NCBI RefSeq assembly: GCF_901472495.1 | Contig: NZ_LR590469.1 | Coordinates: 62,001 to 126,000, forward strand | From: Yersinia enterocolitica subsp. enterocolitica | GTDB taxonomy: Bacteria > Pseudomonadota > Gammaproteobacteria > Enterobacterales > Enterobacteriaceae | Direction: 5' to 3' | DNA: 64,000 nucleotides | Shown here: positions 44,045 through 53,467 of the stretch, piece by piece | How positions within the stretch are numbered: the stretch's first letter is position 1 | Layout of the letters: the number at the start of each line of letters is the position of its first letter | The notes under the pieces: generated by a model | What the model was told of the DNA's origin: nothing | Seen by the model: the letters and a program-made list of their open reading frames with translations, nothing else | Database searches by the model: none | Program-made: the position numbers and the translations under genes

Positions 44045-44167
44045 ACTGAAATACAATTCTTTTTACTGATTTAGTACAACTGGCGTCTAACAGTATTTGT
44101 GTTTAACAATCTTCGTCTTTAACAATCTTCGTGTTTAACAACAAACTATTTCACCATTTCAGAGAAA

Positions 44168-44242
44168 TGGCTGGGATACCAGGATTCGAACCTGGGAATG
44201 CCAGGATCAAAACCTGGTGCCTTACCGCTTGGCGATATCCCA
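44168..44242 (-). tRNA. glnU: tRNA-Gln (anticodon TTG)
   Basis: 75 nt with encoded CCA; identical to the copy at 43970. The spacer between the two contains CGTCTTTAACAATCTT-like short repeats near 44098-44137. Confidence 0.97.
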
Positions 44243-44265
44243 TCTACTGTGACAACCGATGAAAA

Positions 44266-44350
44266 TGGTGCGGGAGGCGAGACTTGAACTCGCACACCTT
44301 GCGGCGCTAGAACCTAAATCTAGTGCGTCTACCAATTTCGCCACTCCCGC
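44266..44350 (-). tRNA. leuW: tRNA-Leu (anticodon TAG)
   Basis: 85 nt with a variable arm and encoded CCA; anticodon TAG in GATT-TAG-GTTC. Second gene of the array. Confidence 0.97.
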
Positions 44351-44365
44351 ATACATGAAAAAAGA

Positions 44366-44442
44366 TGGTGGCTACGACGGGAATCGAACCTGTGACCCCA
44401 GCATTATGAGTGCTGTGCTCTAACCAGCTGAGCTACGTAGCC
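44366..44442 (-). tRNA. metT: tRNA-Met, elongator (anticodon CAT)
   Basis: 77 nt with encoded CCA, first gene of the array. Same sequence as the copy at 43862. Confidence 0.97.
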
Positions 44443-44620
44443 GTCTTTTTTCTGCACAACCTTCATCGGCGTTGCGGGGCGCATTATGCGTATATGGCCG
44501 ATTTGCGTCAACTAATTTTTTCCCAAAAAAGCATTGAAGGGGTTCGTTTGTTTGGCTTGTGAACAGTCTGGTGATTAAAGCAGCACTTATGATGATTAAT
44601 TGTTGAATTTGCCAGCAAAA

Positions 44621-44648
44621 AAATAAGGCCACCCAAAGGCGGCCTTGA
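44621..44648 (-). terminator. Terminator of asnB
   Basis: Minus strand: AAGGCCGCC-TTTG-GGTGGCCTT then ATTTTTTTG, about 48 bases beyond the asnB stop. Confidence 0.88.
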
Positions 44649-44695
44649 GAGCGGAATGGTTGATGCAGGCAGACTCCCCCTGCTATCACGTTCAG

Positions 44696-46360
44696 TTATT
44701 TGTAAGCATCCTGATGCACGCCTACCGCGCGACCAGAAGGGTCATCCATGCTTTTGAATGATTCATCCCATTCAATAGCTTTAGCTGATGAACATGCTAC
44801 TGAAGGGCCGCCAGGCACGCATTCCGCTGCACTTGGCAGTGGGAATAGCTCTTCAAAAATTTCTCGATACAAGTAGCCCTCTTTGGAGGACGGCGTGTTG
44901 TATGGGAAACGGAAGTGCGCAGTTTCCATCTGTTGATCAGTGACTTGCTCGGCAGCTTTCTCTTTTAATGTATCAATCCAGCTGTAACCCACACCATCGG
45001 AGAATTGTTCTTTCTGACGCCATGCGACGCTATGTGGCAGGTAGGATTCAAAACATTCACGTAGTACATGTTTTTCCATTTTGCCATTACCGCACATTTT
45101 ATCCTGCGGGTTAATTCGCATCGCCACATCAAGGAAGTTTTTATCCAGGAATGGTACACGCGCTTCAACACCCCAGGCAGACATCGCTTTGTTGGCACGA
45201 GCGCAGTCATACATATGCAGGGCTAACAGCTTGCGCACGGTTTCTTCATGTAACTCTTTGGCATTTGGCGCTTTGTGGAAATAGAGGTAACCGCCAAATA
45301 CTTCGTCAGAACCTTCGCCAGATAGCACCATTTTGATACCCATCGCCTTGATTTTACGTGACATCAAGTACATTGGTGTTGAGGCGCGGATAGTGGTGAC
45401 ATCATAAGTTTCAATGTGATAAATCACATCACGGATGGCATCCAGACCTTCCTGCACGGTGAAGTGAATTTCATGATGCACGGTACCCAAATGGTTGGCG
45501 ACCTCTTGCGCGGCGCGCAAATCCGGTGAACCTATCAAACCTACGGCGAAGGAGTGCAATTGTGGCCACCAGGCTTCACTGCGTTCATCATCTTCTACGC
45601 GACGAGCCGCAAATTTTTTGGTGATAGCCGAAATAACCGAGGAATCCAGACCGCCAGAGAGCAGCACGCCGTAAGGAACGTCGGACATCAAATGACTTTT
45701 AACCGCATCTTCTAACGCATTTGCCAGTTCAACTTTATCAGTGACATTGTTTTTGACATTATCGAAATCAAACCAGTCGCGATGATAATACTCGCGAATT
45801 TCGCCATCCTGACTCCACAGATAGCTTCCGGCCGGGAATTCTTTGATGGTACGGCAAACCGGAACCAAGGCTTTCATTTCTGAAGCCACAAACATATTAC
45901 CGTGTTCGTCGTGGCCCATGTACAGCGGGATAATACCCAGATGGTCACGCCCAATCAGGTAAGCGTCTTTTTCCGTATCGTATAGGACGAAAGCGAACAT
46001 ACCTTGCAGGTCGTCAAGGAATTCAGGCCCTTTCTCCTGATACAGCGCCAGAATGACTTCACAGTCAGAACCGGTCTGGAATTTATAACGGTCGCCGTAT
46101 TGCTGGCGTAATGCCTGATGATTATAAATTTCACCATTGACCGCCAGAATATGTGTGTGCGCCGCGTTAAACAGGGGCTGGGCACCAGTATTGACGTCAA
46201 CAATAGATAAGCGTTCATGGGCGAGTATGGCTTTATCATTTGCCCATACACCTGACCAGTCCGGGCCGCGGTGGCGCATTAGACGTGACATTTCCAGCGC
46301 TTTTTTGCGTAACTCAATGGGGTCAGTTTTAAGGTCGAGGACCCCGAAAATAGAACACAT
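44696..46360 (-). CDS. asnB: Asparagine synthase (glutamine-hydrolysing) B
   Basis: 554 residues. N-terminal glutaminase with nucleophile Cys2 (MCSIFGV) and the loop AVNGEIYNH; C-terminal synthetase domain with PP-loop LLSGGLDSSVIS. Makes asparagine from aspartate and glutamine with ATP. Position next to nagD is as in E. coli. Single gene with own terminator. Confidence 0.98.
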   Translation of the reverse strand: MCSIFGVLDLKTDPIELRKKALEMSRLMRHRGPDWSGVWANDKAILAHERLSIVDVNTGAQPLFNAAHTHILAVNGEIYNHQALRQQYGDRYKFQTGSDCEVILALYQEKGPEFLDDLQGMFAFVLYDTEKDAYLIGRDHLGIIPLYMGHDEHGNMFVASEMKALVPVCRTIKEFPAGSYLWSQDGEIREYYHRDWFDFDNVKNNVTDKVELANALEDAVKSHLMSDVPYGVLLSGGLDSSVISAITKKFAARRVEDDERSEAWWPQLHSFAVGLIGSPDLRAAQEVANHLGTVHHEIHFTVQEGLDAIRDVIYHIETYDVTTIRASTPMYLMSRKIKAMGIKMVLSGEGSDEVFGGYLYFHKAPNAKELHEETVRKLLALHMYDCARANKAMSAWGVEARVPFLDKNFLDVAMRINPQDKMCGNGKMEKHVLRECFESYLPHSVAWRQKEQFSDGVGYSWIDTLKEKAAEQVTDQQMETAHFRFPYNTPSSKEGYLYREIFEELFPLPSAAECVPGGPSVACSSAKAIEWDESFKSMDDPSGRAVGVHQDAYK

Positions 46361-46663
46361 AGTAATCTCCCTAACTTCTCTGCTTTGGCGGTGATGATGT
46401 TGAGTTTGAGTCGTTCATCGCTGGAACTGTTTTTCGTGCACTTGCTTTTGATTGATGCAAGCTGTGCCCCATGACGATGCATTCATCCGAATAATTTGTA
46501 GAAAGTAATGCAAAAAACACGCCAATTTAGAGCGAGATAGATTTGTCGCTATAGCTGGCATGGCGGTGAACACACATAACGAAAATGCGCCAAAATGGGG
46601 AGAATTAGCAAGAAACTTTGGTGCGCTGCACTAAAAAAGGGCGTCGCGCGATAAGGGGAGTAT
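46361..46663. other. Promoter and leader region of asnB
   Basis: About 300 bases between nagD's terminator and asnB on the same strand. Likely contains the asnB promoter; an A-rich CAAAAAACACGCCAATTT-like stretch lies near 46510. No ORF or clear operator seen. Confidence 0.4.
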
Positions 46664-46695
46664 CACAAAAAAGGTGTATGGCGGCCGGAACCGCC
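46664..46695 (-). terminator. GC-rich hairpin near the end of nagD
   Basis: GGCGG/CCGCC pair (46679-46695 region) just after the nagD stop on its own strand would be upstream for asnB; on the plus strand it is preceded by AAAAAAGG. On the minus strand, reading from asnB, the stem is followed by T-poor sequence; the reading from the plus strand gives no gene, so its direction is unsure. Confidence 0.35.
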
Positions 46696-46704
46696 AACGA
46701 GAAA

Positions 46705-47457
46705 CTAGATGATGTCAATTTCTGCAACAGATGGGTAAACGTAGCTTGGGCGGAATGGCATCGCTTCAATATCTGTTAATGTCGATACGCCGGAAAGAAC
46801 CAAAATAGTCTCAAGGCCCGCCTGGAAACCGGCCAAAATGTCGGTACGCAGGTTATCACCCACAATGACGGTACTTTCCGAATGTGCCTGCATTTTATTG
46901 AGTGCAGCGCGGATAATCCACGGGCTAGGTTTGCCGACATAAAATGGTTTACGGCCAGAGATTTTCTCGATAGGCGCGCACAACGCTCCACAAGCAGGTG
47001 CAAAGCCGTGGCCGTGGCTATCGGGGTTGGTGGCAATAAAGCGCGCACCATTGGCGACGAAATAGGCTGCTTTATGCATCATGTCCCAGTTGTATGAGCG
47101 GGTTTCACCCACAATCACAAAATCAGGATTTATATCGGTAATGGTAAAGCCAGCTTTATACAATTCGTGAACTAATGCGCCTTCACCTACTACATAAGCT
47201 TTCTTACCGTCCTGGCGGCGCAGAAAATCAGCTGTTGCCATCGCCGAGGTATAAAAAGCACTTTCTGGCACTTCCAGCCCGGCAGAACTAAAACGATTAG
47301 CCAGATCCTGAGCGGTTTGTGACGGATAGTTGGTCAAAATAACCAGCGGCATGCCGGCTTCTTGAATTCGGGCCAGAAAAACATCAGCGCCGGGGACGGG
47401 GTGATTATCATGCAACAAAACACCATCGATATCGCAAATAACGCTTTTAATTGTCAT
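46705..47457 (-). CDS. nagD: HAD-family UMP/nucleotide phosphatase NagD
   Basis: 250 residues. HAD signature CDIDGVLLHDN with Asp9 and Asp11, second motif VILTNYPSQ, and C-terminal VGDNLRTDILAG. E. coli NagD dephosphorylates UMP and other monophosphates. It is the distal gene of nagBACD, here separated from nagC by an ERIC element. Confidence 0.97.
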   Translation of the reverse strand: MTIKSVICDIDGVLLHDNHPVPGADVFLARIQEAGMPLVILTNYPSQTAQDLANRFSSAGLEVPESAFYTSAMATADFLRRQDGKKAYVVGEGALVHELYKAGFTITDINPDFVIVGETRSYNWDMMHKAAYFVANGARFIATNPDSHGHGFAPACGALCAPIEKISGRKPFYVGKPSPWIIRAALNKMQAHSESTVIVGDNLRTDILAGFQAGLETILVLSGVSTLTDIEAMPFRPSYVYPSVAEIDII

Positions 47458-47534
47458 CGTTTAAATTACTCTTTTAGCCGCAGCAATGAGTCACTATAAC
47501 ATGGTCGATAATGAAACTGACCCTGCCACTATCT

Positions 47535-47662
47535 TATGCCCGTCATCTTTCAAGATACAGGGCTGTTGGCTGCCATCACTTACCCAACTCATTGAGTTAT
47601 CTCAACTCCTTGGGTTCATTCCGTTGCCGCCTGCCTGTAACTCGAAATCTATTGGGTGCATA
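47535..47662. repeat. Divergent ERIC element between nagC and nagD
   Basis: Starts TATGCCCGTCATCTTTCAAG at 47535 and ends GGGTGCATA at 47662, 128 bp. The arms (GTTGGCTGCC..., GCCGCCTGCCTGTAACTCG) and size fit ERIC; the centre has drifted from the consensus. It sits between two genes of the same operon, so it is probably transcribed. Confidence 0.75.
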
Positions 47663-47667
47663 AATGA

Positions 47668-48888
47668 TTAGTTTTCTAACAGGCGTTGCAATAATACACC
47701 GTTTAACATGGCGCGCTTGGCCAGCGCAAAAGCCCCAATAGCTGATTGATGATCAAGCTGCGAGGTGACCACCGGTAGATTTTGGCGGAAGTTTTTTAAC
47801 ACTTGCGTATTAATACAACCTTGAATAGCGGGGAGTAGGATTTTGTCAGCTTCAATGATTTCACCGGCAATGACCACTTTTTGCGGATTGAACAAGTTGA
47901 TGGCGATAGAAATGGCTTTACCCAGGTAGCGGCCTACATGTTCAATCACCTCAGTTGCCAGCAAATCACCTTTGTTAGCCGCTTTGCAGATGGCACTAAT
48001 ATGGCAATCATCCAATGTTAACTTGCTTGGATATCCCTGCGCGAGCAGGTGGCGTACGCGGTTTTCAATGGCTGCATTCGATGCGACAGTTTCCAGGCAA
48101 CCAAAATTACCGCAATAGCAGCGCTCGCCCAATGGATCAATCTGGATATGACCGATTTCGCCTACGTTACCATTGCTGCCAAGAAATATTTGGCTGTTAA
48201 CAATGATTCCGGCACCGGTACCGCGATGCAGACGAACCAAAATAGAGTCTTCGCAGTCGCGAGTTGCACCAAAATAGTGCTCAGCCAGCGCTAAACTACG
48301 AATATCGTGGCCAACAAAGCTGGTGACATTGAAACGATTTTGCAGATTTTCGACTAACGGCCAATTGCTAACACTGATATGTGGCATATAGCGCACGATA
48401 CCTTTGCTCGGTTCAACCAGACCAGGGAGGATGACGGCGATAGCGATCAGTTCACGTAATTTGCGCTGATAAGCTTCAATAAACTGACTGATGATATTAA
48501 ATAATGCATGTTCGAGAGTTTCTTGCGTGCGCTCTGGCAGGGAATAGTGCTCTTCACCCAGCGACTTGCCGCTCATATCAAACAGCGTAATAGTGGCATC
48601 ATGGCGGCCCAGGCGGACAGCGATGGTATGGAACTGACGGTTTTCTGTCACGATAGAAATTGCGCGGCGACCACCGGTGGAGGCTTGCTGATCGACTTCT
48701 TTGATCAGCCCGCGCTCCAACAGTTGACGAGTAATCTTGGTGACACTGGCGGGAGCTAGCTGGCTGAGATCGGCAATTTGAATGCGCGAAATCGGGCCTT
48801 GCTGGTCAATGAGCCGATATACCACGGCACCATTGAGTTGTTTCACAAGATCCACATTACCAATTTGTGACTGTCCGCCGGTGCTCAT
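47668..48888 (-). CDS. nagC: Transcriptional repressor NagC (ROK family)
   Basis: 406 residues from the ATG at 48888 (E. coli length; one TTG earlier in frame). N-terminal helix-turn-helix (QIADLSQLAPASVTKITRQL), ROK domain with GTGAGIIVNSQ, and zinc site CYCGNFGCLETVAS. Represses nagE, nagBAC and chitin-related genes; inactivated by GlcNAc-6-P. Follows nagA after 14 bases. Confidence 0.98.
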   Translation of the reverse strand: MSTGGQSQIGNVDLVKQLNGAVVYRLIDQQGPISRIQIADLSQLAPASVTKITRQLLERGLIKEVDQQASTGGRRAISIVTENRQFHTIAVRLGRHDATITLFDMSGKSLGEEHYSLPERTQETLEHALFNIISQFIEAYQRKLRELIAIAVILPGLVEPSKGIVRYMPHISVSNWPLVENLQNRFNVTSFVGHDIRSLALAEHYFGATRDCEDSILVRLHRGTGAGIIVNSQIFLGSNGNVGEIGHIQIDPLGERCYCGNFGCLETVASNAAIENRVRHLLAQGYPSKLTLDDCHISAICKAANKGDLLATEVIEHVGRYLGKAISIAINLFNPQKVVIAGEIIEADKILLPAIQGCINTQVLKNFRQNLPVVTSQLDHQSAIGAFALAKRAMLNGVLLQRLLEN

Positions 48889-48904
48889 CAATAAAATTAC
48901 TCGC

Positions 48905-50050
48905 TTATTTTAAAACCTCGTTACCATTAACGATGGTTTTAGTGATTTTATAATCGCGGGTAAAGGCAGTCAGGTTGGCCACTTTGCCGGCTTCAATACT
49001 CCCTAACTGCTTATCCACGCCAATCGCTCGGGCCGCATAAAGTGTGGCCATACGCAATGCTTCGTCTAGCGCGATGCCCACATGCTCAACACTATTTTGG
49101 ACCGCTTCTATCATGGTCAGTGCTGAACCGCTTAATGTGCCATTTTCATCCACACATAAACCATCGCGATAGTATATTGTTTTACCAGCAAAAATAAATT
49201 GATCAATTTCAGCACCTGCTGGTGCAGTTGCATCAGTTACCAGTACTAATTTCTCACCTTTCAATCGCTTAGCATTACGAATATTGGCCCAATCCACATG
49301 CAAACCATCCGCAATGACACCTGTGTACACTTCTGGCGTATCAAAAATCGCCCCAATCAGGCCCGGCTCGCGCCCGGAAATGTAAGGCATTGCATTATAT
49401 AGGTGCGTTGCAAAGCGGATACCGGCAGCAAAACCTTGACGAGCTTGCTGATACGTCGCGTTTGAATGGCCGGAGGAAACCAAAATACCGGCTTCTGTCA
49501 GTTGACGAATATATTTGGCATCAACCATTTCAGGAGCCAAGGTCACTTTAGTGATCACATCGGCATTGGCGCACAGATAATCAATCATTTCAGCGCTAGG
49601 TTTACGAATAAACGCTGGGTTATGAGTCCCTTTCTTTTGAGGGCTGATATAAGGCCCTTCCAGATGCAGACCCAAAGCCTGATGCTGGTTTTTTTGCAGA
49701 TATGAACGCATGACATCAATGCCGTGCTTCATGTATTCATCACTGCAAGTAATGAGTGTCGGCAGGAAACTAGTACAGCCTGACTTTTCATTCGCGCGCT
49801 GCATAATTTCCAGCGTCTTTTCGGAGATGGCTTCAAGCGAATCATTGAATTGCACCCCCCCGCAGCCATTAAGCTGAACATCAATAAAACCGGGGGCCAG
49901 GATGGCGCCACCCAAGTCGCGTACCTCAATGCCAGCCGGAAGTTCATCGGCAGGACAGATACGTTCGATCAATCCGTTAGCCACGACAACAGCGTGATTA
50001 TCCAGTACTTCATGGCTGGTATAAATACGGCCGTGAGTTAAAGCGTACAT
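48905..50050 (-). CDS. nagA: N-acetylglucosamine-6-phosphate deacetylase
   Basis: 381 residues. Amidohydrolase barrel: GFIDVQLNGCGG, HLEGPYISPQKKGTHNP (metal-binding Glu), SSGHSNATY, the His-containing ADGLHVDW and LVTDATAPAG (catalytic Asp). Makes GlcN-6-P for NagB. Middle of nagBAC. Confidence 0.98.
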   Translation of the reverse strand: MYALTHGRIYTSHEVLDNHAVVVANGLIERICPADELPAGIEVRDLGGAILAPGFIDVQLNGCGGVQFNDSLEAISEKTLEIMQRANEKSGCTSFLPTLITCSDEYMKHGIDVMRSYLQKNQHQALGLHLEGPYISPQKKGTHNPAFIRKPSAEMIDYLCANADVITKVTLAPEMVDAKYIRQLTEAGILVSSGHSNATYQQARQGFAAGIRFATHLYNAMPYISGREPGLIGAIFDTPEVYTGVIADGLHVDWANIRNAKRLKGEKLVLVTDATAPAGAEIDQFIFAGKTIYYRDGLCVDENGTLSGSALTMIEAVQNSVEHVGIALDEALRMATLYAARAIGVDKQLGSIEAGKVANLTAFTRDYKITKTIVNGNEVLK

Positions 50051-50069
50051 CTTAACCCCCTAATAACTG

Positions 50070-50870
50070 TTACAGATTCTTGATGTTTTCAGCTTCTAAT
50101 TCGCTGAAATATTTTACAGTTTTAACCTTCAATTCCATAGTCGAAGGTTCATCGCACACCATGATGGCTTTCGCATGCAGTTGCAGGCAACTGATGGTCC
50201 ACATGTGGTTGATACTGCCTTCAACTGCGGCTTGCAAGGCTTGTGCTTTGCCACGGCCAGTCACCAGAATCATCACTTCTTCTGCATCCAACAGAGTGCC
50301 CACACCTACAGTAAGTGCATATTTCGGCACGAGGTTTGCATCACCACCAAAGAAACGTGAGTTTGCTTCGCGAGTTTCTTCGGTCAGCGTTTTGATGCGA
50401 GTACGAGAAGCTAAAGAGGACGCCGGTTCATTAAAGGCAATGTGGCCGTCAACGCCTACGCCACCCATGAACAGGTGAATTTTGCCATAAGACTTAATCT
50501 TTTCTTCGTAACGGCGACATTCTTCATCGATATCAGGCGCATTACCATTAAGAAGATTGATGTTTTCAGCAGGGATATCCACATGATCAAAGAAGTTGCT
50601 GTGCATGAAGGTGTAGTAGCTTTCCGGGTGCTCTTGCGGCAGCCCAACATATTCATCCATGTTGAAAGTGACCACATTTTTGAAACTCACTTCACCGGCT
50701 TTATACAGCGCAACCAAGTGCTTATACGCTTCCATCGGTGTGCCGCCAGTTGGCAGCCCCAGAACAAATGGGCGATCAGCGGTCGGTTTAAATGCATTGA
50801 TGCGGTTAACGATATAACGTGCGGCCCATTTACCAACTTCTGTGGTGTTTTTCAGTGGGATAAGTCTCAT
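50070..50870 (-). CDS. nagB: Glucosamine-6-phosphate deaminase
   Basis: 266 residues. Converts GlcN-6-P to fructose-6-P and ammonia; hexamer activated by GlcNAc-6-P. Motifs: GLPTGGTPMEAYKH (phosphate loop), TFNMDEYVGL (Asp72), the catalytic GVDGHIAFNEP and allosteric-site residues near the C-terminus. First gene of nagBACD. Confidence 0.99.
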   Translation of the reverse strand: MRLIPLKNTTEVGKWAARYIVNRINAFKPTADRPFVLGLPTGGTPMEAYKHLVALYKAGEVSFKNVVTFNMDEYVGLPQEHPESYYTFMHSNFFDHVDIPAENINLLNGNAPDIDEECRRYEEKIKSYGKIHLFMGGVGVDGHIAFNEPASSLASRTRIKTLTEETREANSRFFGGDANLVPKYALTVGVGTLLDAEEVMILVTGRGKAQALQAAVEGSINHMWTISCLQLHAKAIMVCDEPSTMELKVKTVKYFSELEAENIKNL

Positions 50871-50973
50871 CTTGCACCTCTTTGATTGCTAATAGTGGCT
50901 ATACTCTACGCGGATTGAATCATTCAGCTAAGCGTAACTCAGATTTTGACTCATGCGTTGGTACAATGCTTTG

Positions 50974-50997
50974 TTCATTTTTCGAATGATAAAATAA
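50974..50997. promoter_or_regulatory. NagC-like operator near nagB
   Basis: TTCATTTTTCGAATGATAAA then ATAA: A/T-rich imperfect palindrome with a central CG, of the NagC operator type. In E. coli two NagC sites lie over the nagE and nagB promoters and are joined by looping. Placement and shape fit; binding is inference. Confidence 0.45.
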
Positions 50998-51041
50998 GTT
51001 TTGTGTCATGGCTAGTCTATTGGTGCTTTTTGACTGGTTTT

Positions 51042-51058
51042 TGGTGACATTTATCACA
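51042..51058. promoter_or_regulatory. CRP-like site in the nagB-nagE region
   Basis: TGGTGACATTTATCACA matches the CRP consensus TGTGA-N6-TCACA with one deviation in the left arm. Catabolite activation of nag genes is known in E. coli. Confidence 0.6.
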
Positions 51059-51070
51059 AAATAGGGGGTT

Positions 51071-51092
51071 TTAATTTGCGTTACGAAATAAA
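51071..51092. promoter_or_regulatory. NagC-like operator near nagE
   Basis: TTAATTTGCGTTACGAAATA then AA: TTTGCG-tta-CGAAA imperfect palindrome, about 150 bases before the nagE start. Second of the paired operators with the one at 50974. Confidence 0.45.
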
Positions 51093-51240
51093 TTTTTTAC
51101 ACTCCGGAATGAGTCATTTGTATCGTGAATAAATAGCGTGCCGTGAATAAATAAAGATGTGCCATGCGTTTTTCTAAAAGGTAGTGAATCAAATAAATAA
51201 ACTACTTAAAGGGTCCGATATCGGACGAATAGGGGGAAAG

Positions 51241-53274
51241 GTGAATATTCTTAGTTACTTGCAAAAAGTGGGTCGGGCTTTGATGGTCCCAGTGGCCACA
51301 CTGCCTGCAGCCGCGATATTGATGGGTGTGGGCTACTGGATAGACCCAGTCAGCTGGGGAGGTGATAATGCGCTAGCGGCATTGTTTATCAAGTCCGGTG
51401 CCGCCATCATCGATAATATGTCCGTGCTGTTCGCCATTGGTGTGGCTTATGGTATGTCAAAAGATAAAGACGGTGCTGCTGCACTGACCGGCTTTGTCGG
51501 CTTCCTGGTGTTGACGACGCTGTGTTCGCCAGCCGCGGTTTCGATGATTCAAAAGATTCCGGTTGATCAGGTTCCAGCTGCCTTCGGCAAAATCAACAAC
51601 CAGTTCGTGGGTATTCTGGTAGGTATCATCTCAGCTGAGTTGTATAACCGCTTCAGCGGCGTTGAATTGCCAAAAGCACTTTCCTTCTTCAGTGGTCGCC
51701 GTCTGGTTCCGATTCTGACGTCTTTCCTGATGATCGTGGTTGCCTTCATTCTGATGTACGTTTGGCCACTGATTTATAACGCATTGGTGACTTTCGGTGA
51801 GTACATCAAAGATATGGGTTCTGTGGGTGCAGGTATTTATGCCTTCTTCAACCGCTTACTGATCCCAGTCGGCCTGCATCACGCCTTGAACTCTGTGTTC
51901 TGGTTTGACGTTGCCGGTATTAACGATATCCCTAACTTCCTGGGTGGCCAACAGTCCATCGATAGCGGTAAAGCTGTTGTCGGTATCACTGGTCGTTATC
52001 AGGCTGGTTTCTTCCCAATCATGATGTTTGGTTTACCTGGTGCTGCGCTGGCGATTTATCACTGTGCGCGTCCGGAAAACAGAGCAAAAGTGGCCGGTAT
52101 CATGTTGGCGGGGGCATTTGCAGCCTTCTTCACCGGTATCACTGAACCACTTGAATTCTCCTTCATGTTCGTTGCCCCTGTGTTGTACTTTATCCATGCC
52201 GTGCTGACCGGGATTTCTGTGTTCATTGCAGCCAGTATGCATTGGATTGCAGGCTTTGGTTTCAGTGCCGGTCTGGTGGATATGGTGTTGTCTTCCCGCA
52301 ACCCGCTGGCGACACACTGGTACATGTTGATCCCACAAGGTCTGGTGTTCTTCGCGATTTACTACGTGGTGTTCCGTTTCACCATCAAGAAATTCAACTT
52401 GCTGACTCCTGGTCGTGAACTGGCAGTTGAAGGTAGTGAAGAAGATGGTTATGACGTCAATGTTGATAAAACTCCAGAAGTTAACGAAAGCGAAATTAAT
52501 GGTCTGGCGCGTCGTTACATTGGAGCCATCGGCGGCTCAGACAACCTGACAGGGATTGATGCATGTATCACCCGTCTGCGTTTGAACGTGAAAGATTCTG
52601 CATTGGTGAATGACGGTGTTGCCAAACGCTTAGGCGCTTCTGGTGTTATTCGTCTGAACAAACAAAGTGTGCAAGTGATTGTTGGTACCCGTGCGGAACT
52701 GATTGCTTCGGCAATGCGTAACGTGTTGGCCAGTGGCCCGGTTCCTGCGGCAAGTAGCGCCACTGCTCCTGCTGCGGCCAAGCCTCAGGCTGTCATTAAC
52801 ACCGCGAAAGCTGCCTCTTTGGTATTGGTTTCTCCGATTACCGGTGATGTGGTTGCTTTGGAAGAGGTTCCTGATGAAGCCTTTGCCAGCAAAGCTGTCG
52901 GTGAGGGTATTGCCATTCGTCCAACGGATAAAACTGTGGTTGCTCCGGCAAACGGCACCATCGTAAAAATCTTCAACACTGACCATGCTTTCTGTCTGGA
53001 AACTGAAACCGGCGCTGAAATTGTGGTACATATCGGGATTGATACGGTGAAACTGAACGGCCAGGGCTTTGCACGTCTGGTTGAAGAAGGTGCCACTGTA
53101 GTTGCTGGTCAACCGGTGCTTGAGCTGGACTTGGCTTACCTGAACGCTAATGCGCGCTCAATGATTAGCCCAGTTGTTGTCAGTAATATTGATGACTATG
53201 CCGGTATCTCGGTGTTGGCGGGTGGTTCGGTGGTCGCCGGTCAAAGCCAGCTGTTTGAGATTCAGAGCAAATAA
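51241..53274 (+). CDS. nagE: PTS N-acetylglucosamine transporter, EIICBA
   Basis: 677 residues from a GTG at 51241 with AGGGGGAAAG directly upstream; E. coli NagE also begins at this GTG (MNIL...). The longer frame from 51184 is rejected. EIIC membrane domain (about 1-370; GITEPLEFSFMF), EIIB with phospho-Cys in IDACITRLRL, EIIA with phospho-His in EIVVHIGIDTV. Imports GlcNAc as GlcNAc-6-P. Divergent from nagBACD; terminator follows. Confidence 0.97.
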   Translation: MNILSYLQKVGRALMVPVATLPAAAILMGVGYWIDPVSWGGDNALAALFIKSGAAIIDNMSVLFAIGVAYGMSKDKDGAAALTGFVGFLVLTTLCSPAAVSMIQKIPVDQVPAAFGKINNQFVGILVGIISAELYNRFSGVELPKALSFFSGRRLVPILTSFLMIVVAFILMYVWPLIYNALVTFGEYIKDMGSVGAGIYAFFNRLLIPVGLHHALNSVFWFDVAGINDIPNFLGGQQSIDSGKAVVGITGRYQAGFFPIMMFGLPGAALAIYHCARPENRAKVAGIMLAGAFAAFFTGITEPLEFSFMFVAPVLYFIHAVLTGISVFIAASMHWIAGFGFSAGLVDMVLSSRNPLATHWYMLIPQGLVFFAIYYVVFRFTIKKFNLLTPGRELAVEGSEEDGYDVNVDKTPEVNESEINGLARRYIGAIGGSDNLTGIDACITRLRLNVKDSALVNDGVAKRLGASGVIRLNKQSVQVIVGTRAELIASAMRNVLASGPVPAASSATAPAAAKPQAVINTAKAASLVLVSPITGDVVALEEVPDEAFASKAVGEGIAIRPTDKTVVAPANGTIVKIFNTDHAFCLETETGAEIVVHIGIDTVKLNGQGFARLVEEGATVVAGQPVLELDLAYLNANARSMISPVVVSNIDDYAGISVLAGGSVVAGQSQLFEIQSK

Positions 53275-53341
53275 TTGGCTTTAGCCCGACGGTGAAAAGG
53301 GACTGCTGTCCTGAATAACCGATTTAACTTTTAGCTGAACC

Positions 53342-53374
53342 AACGGGAAGAGAGCAATCTCTTCCCGTTTTTTT
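53342..53374 (+). terminator. Intrinsic terminator of nagE
   Basis: AACGGGAAGAGA (53342-53353), loop GCAA, TCTCTTCCCGTT (53358-53369), then a run of T. Confidence 0.95.
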
Positions 53375-53467
53375 GTTTTATTTCCTGTAACAAACGGTTG
53401 TTTCCAAGTCGGGCTTGTTGGATTATATGCGGTTATATTTGTTGCGTTTGCATTGAGGAATAGAACA

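Noticed and set aside
43782..44442. Repeated units resembling a CRISPR or repeat array
   Set aside because: They are tRNA genes with encoded CCA ends; spacers are not repeat-spacer units.
43608..44695. tRNA-associated integration site
   Set aside because: No integrase, no duplicated tRNA 3' fragment beyond the intact copies, and flanking genes are in conserved order.
51184..51240. Upstream extension of NagE
   Set aside because: The GTG at 51241 has the ribosome site and the E. coli start; the extension is not family-like.
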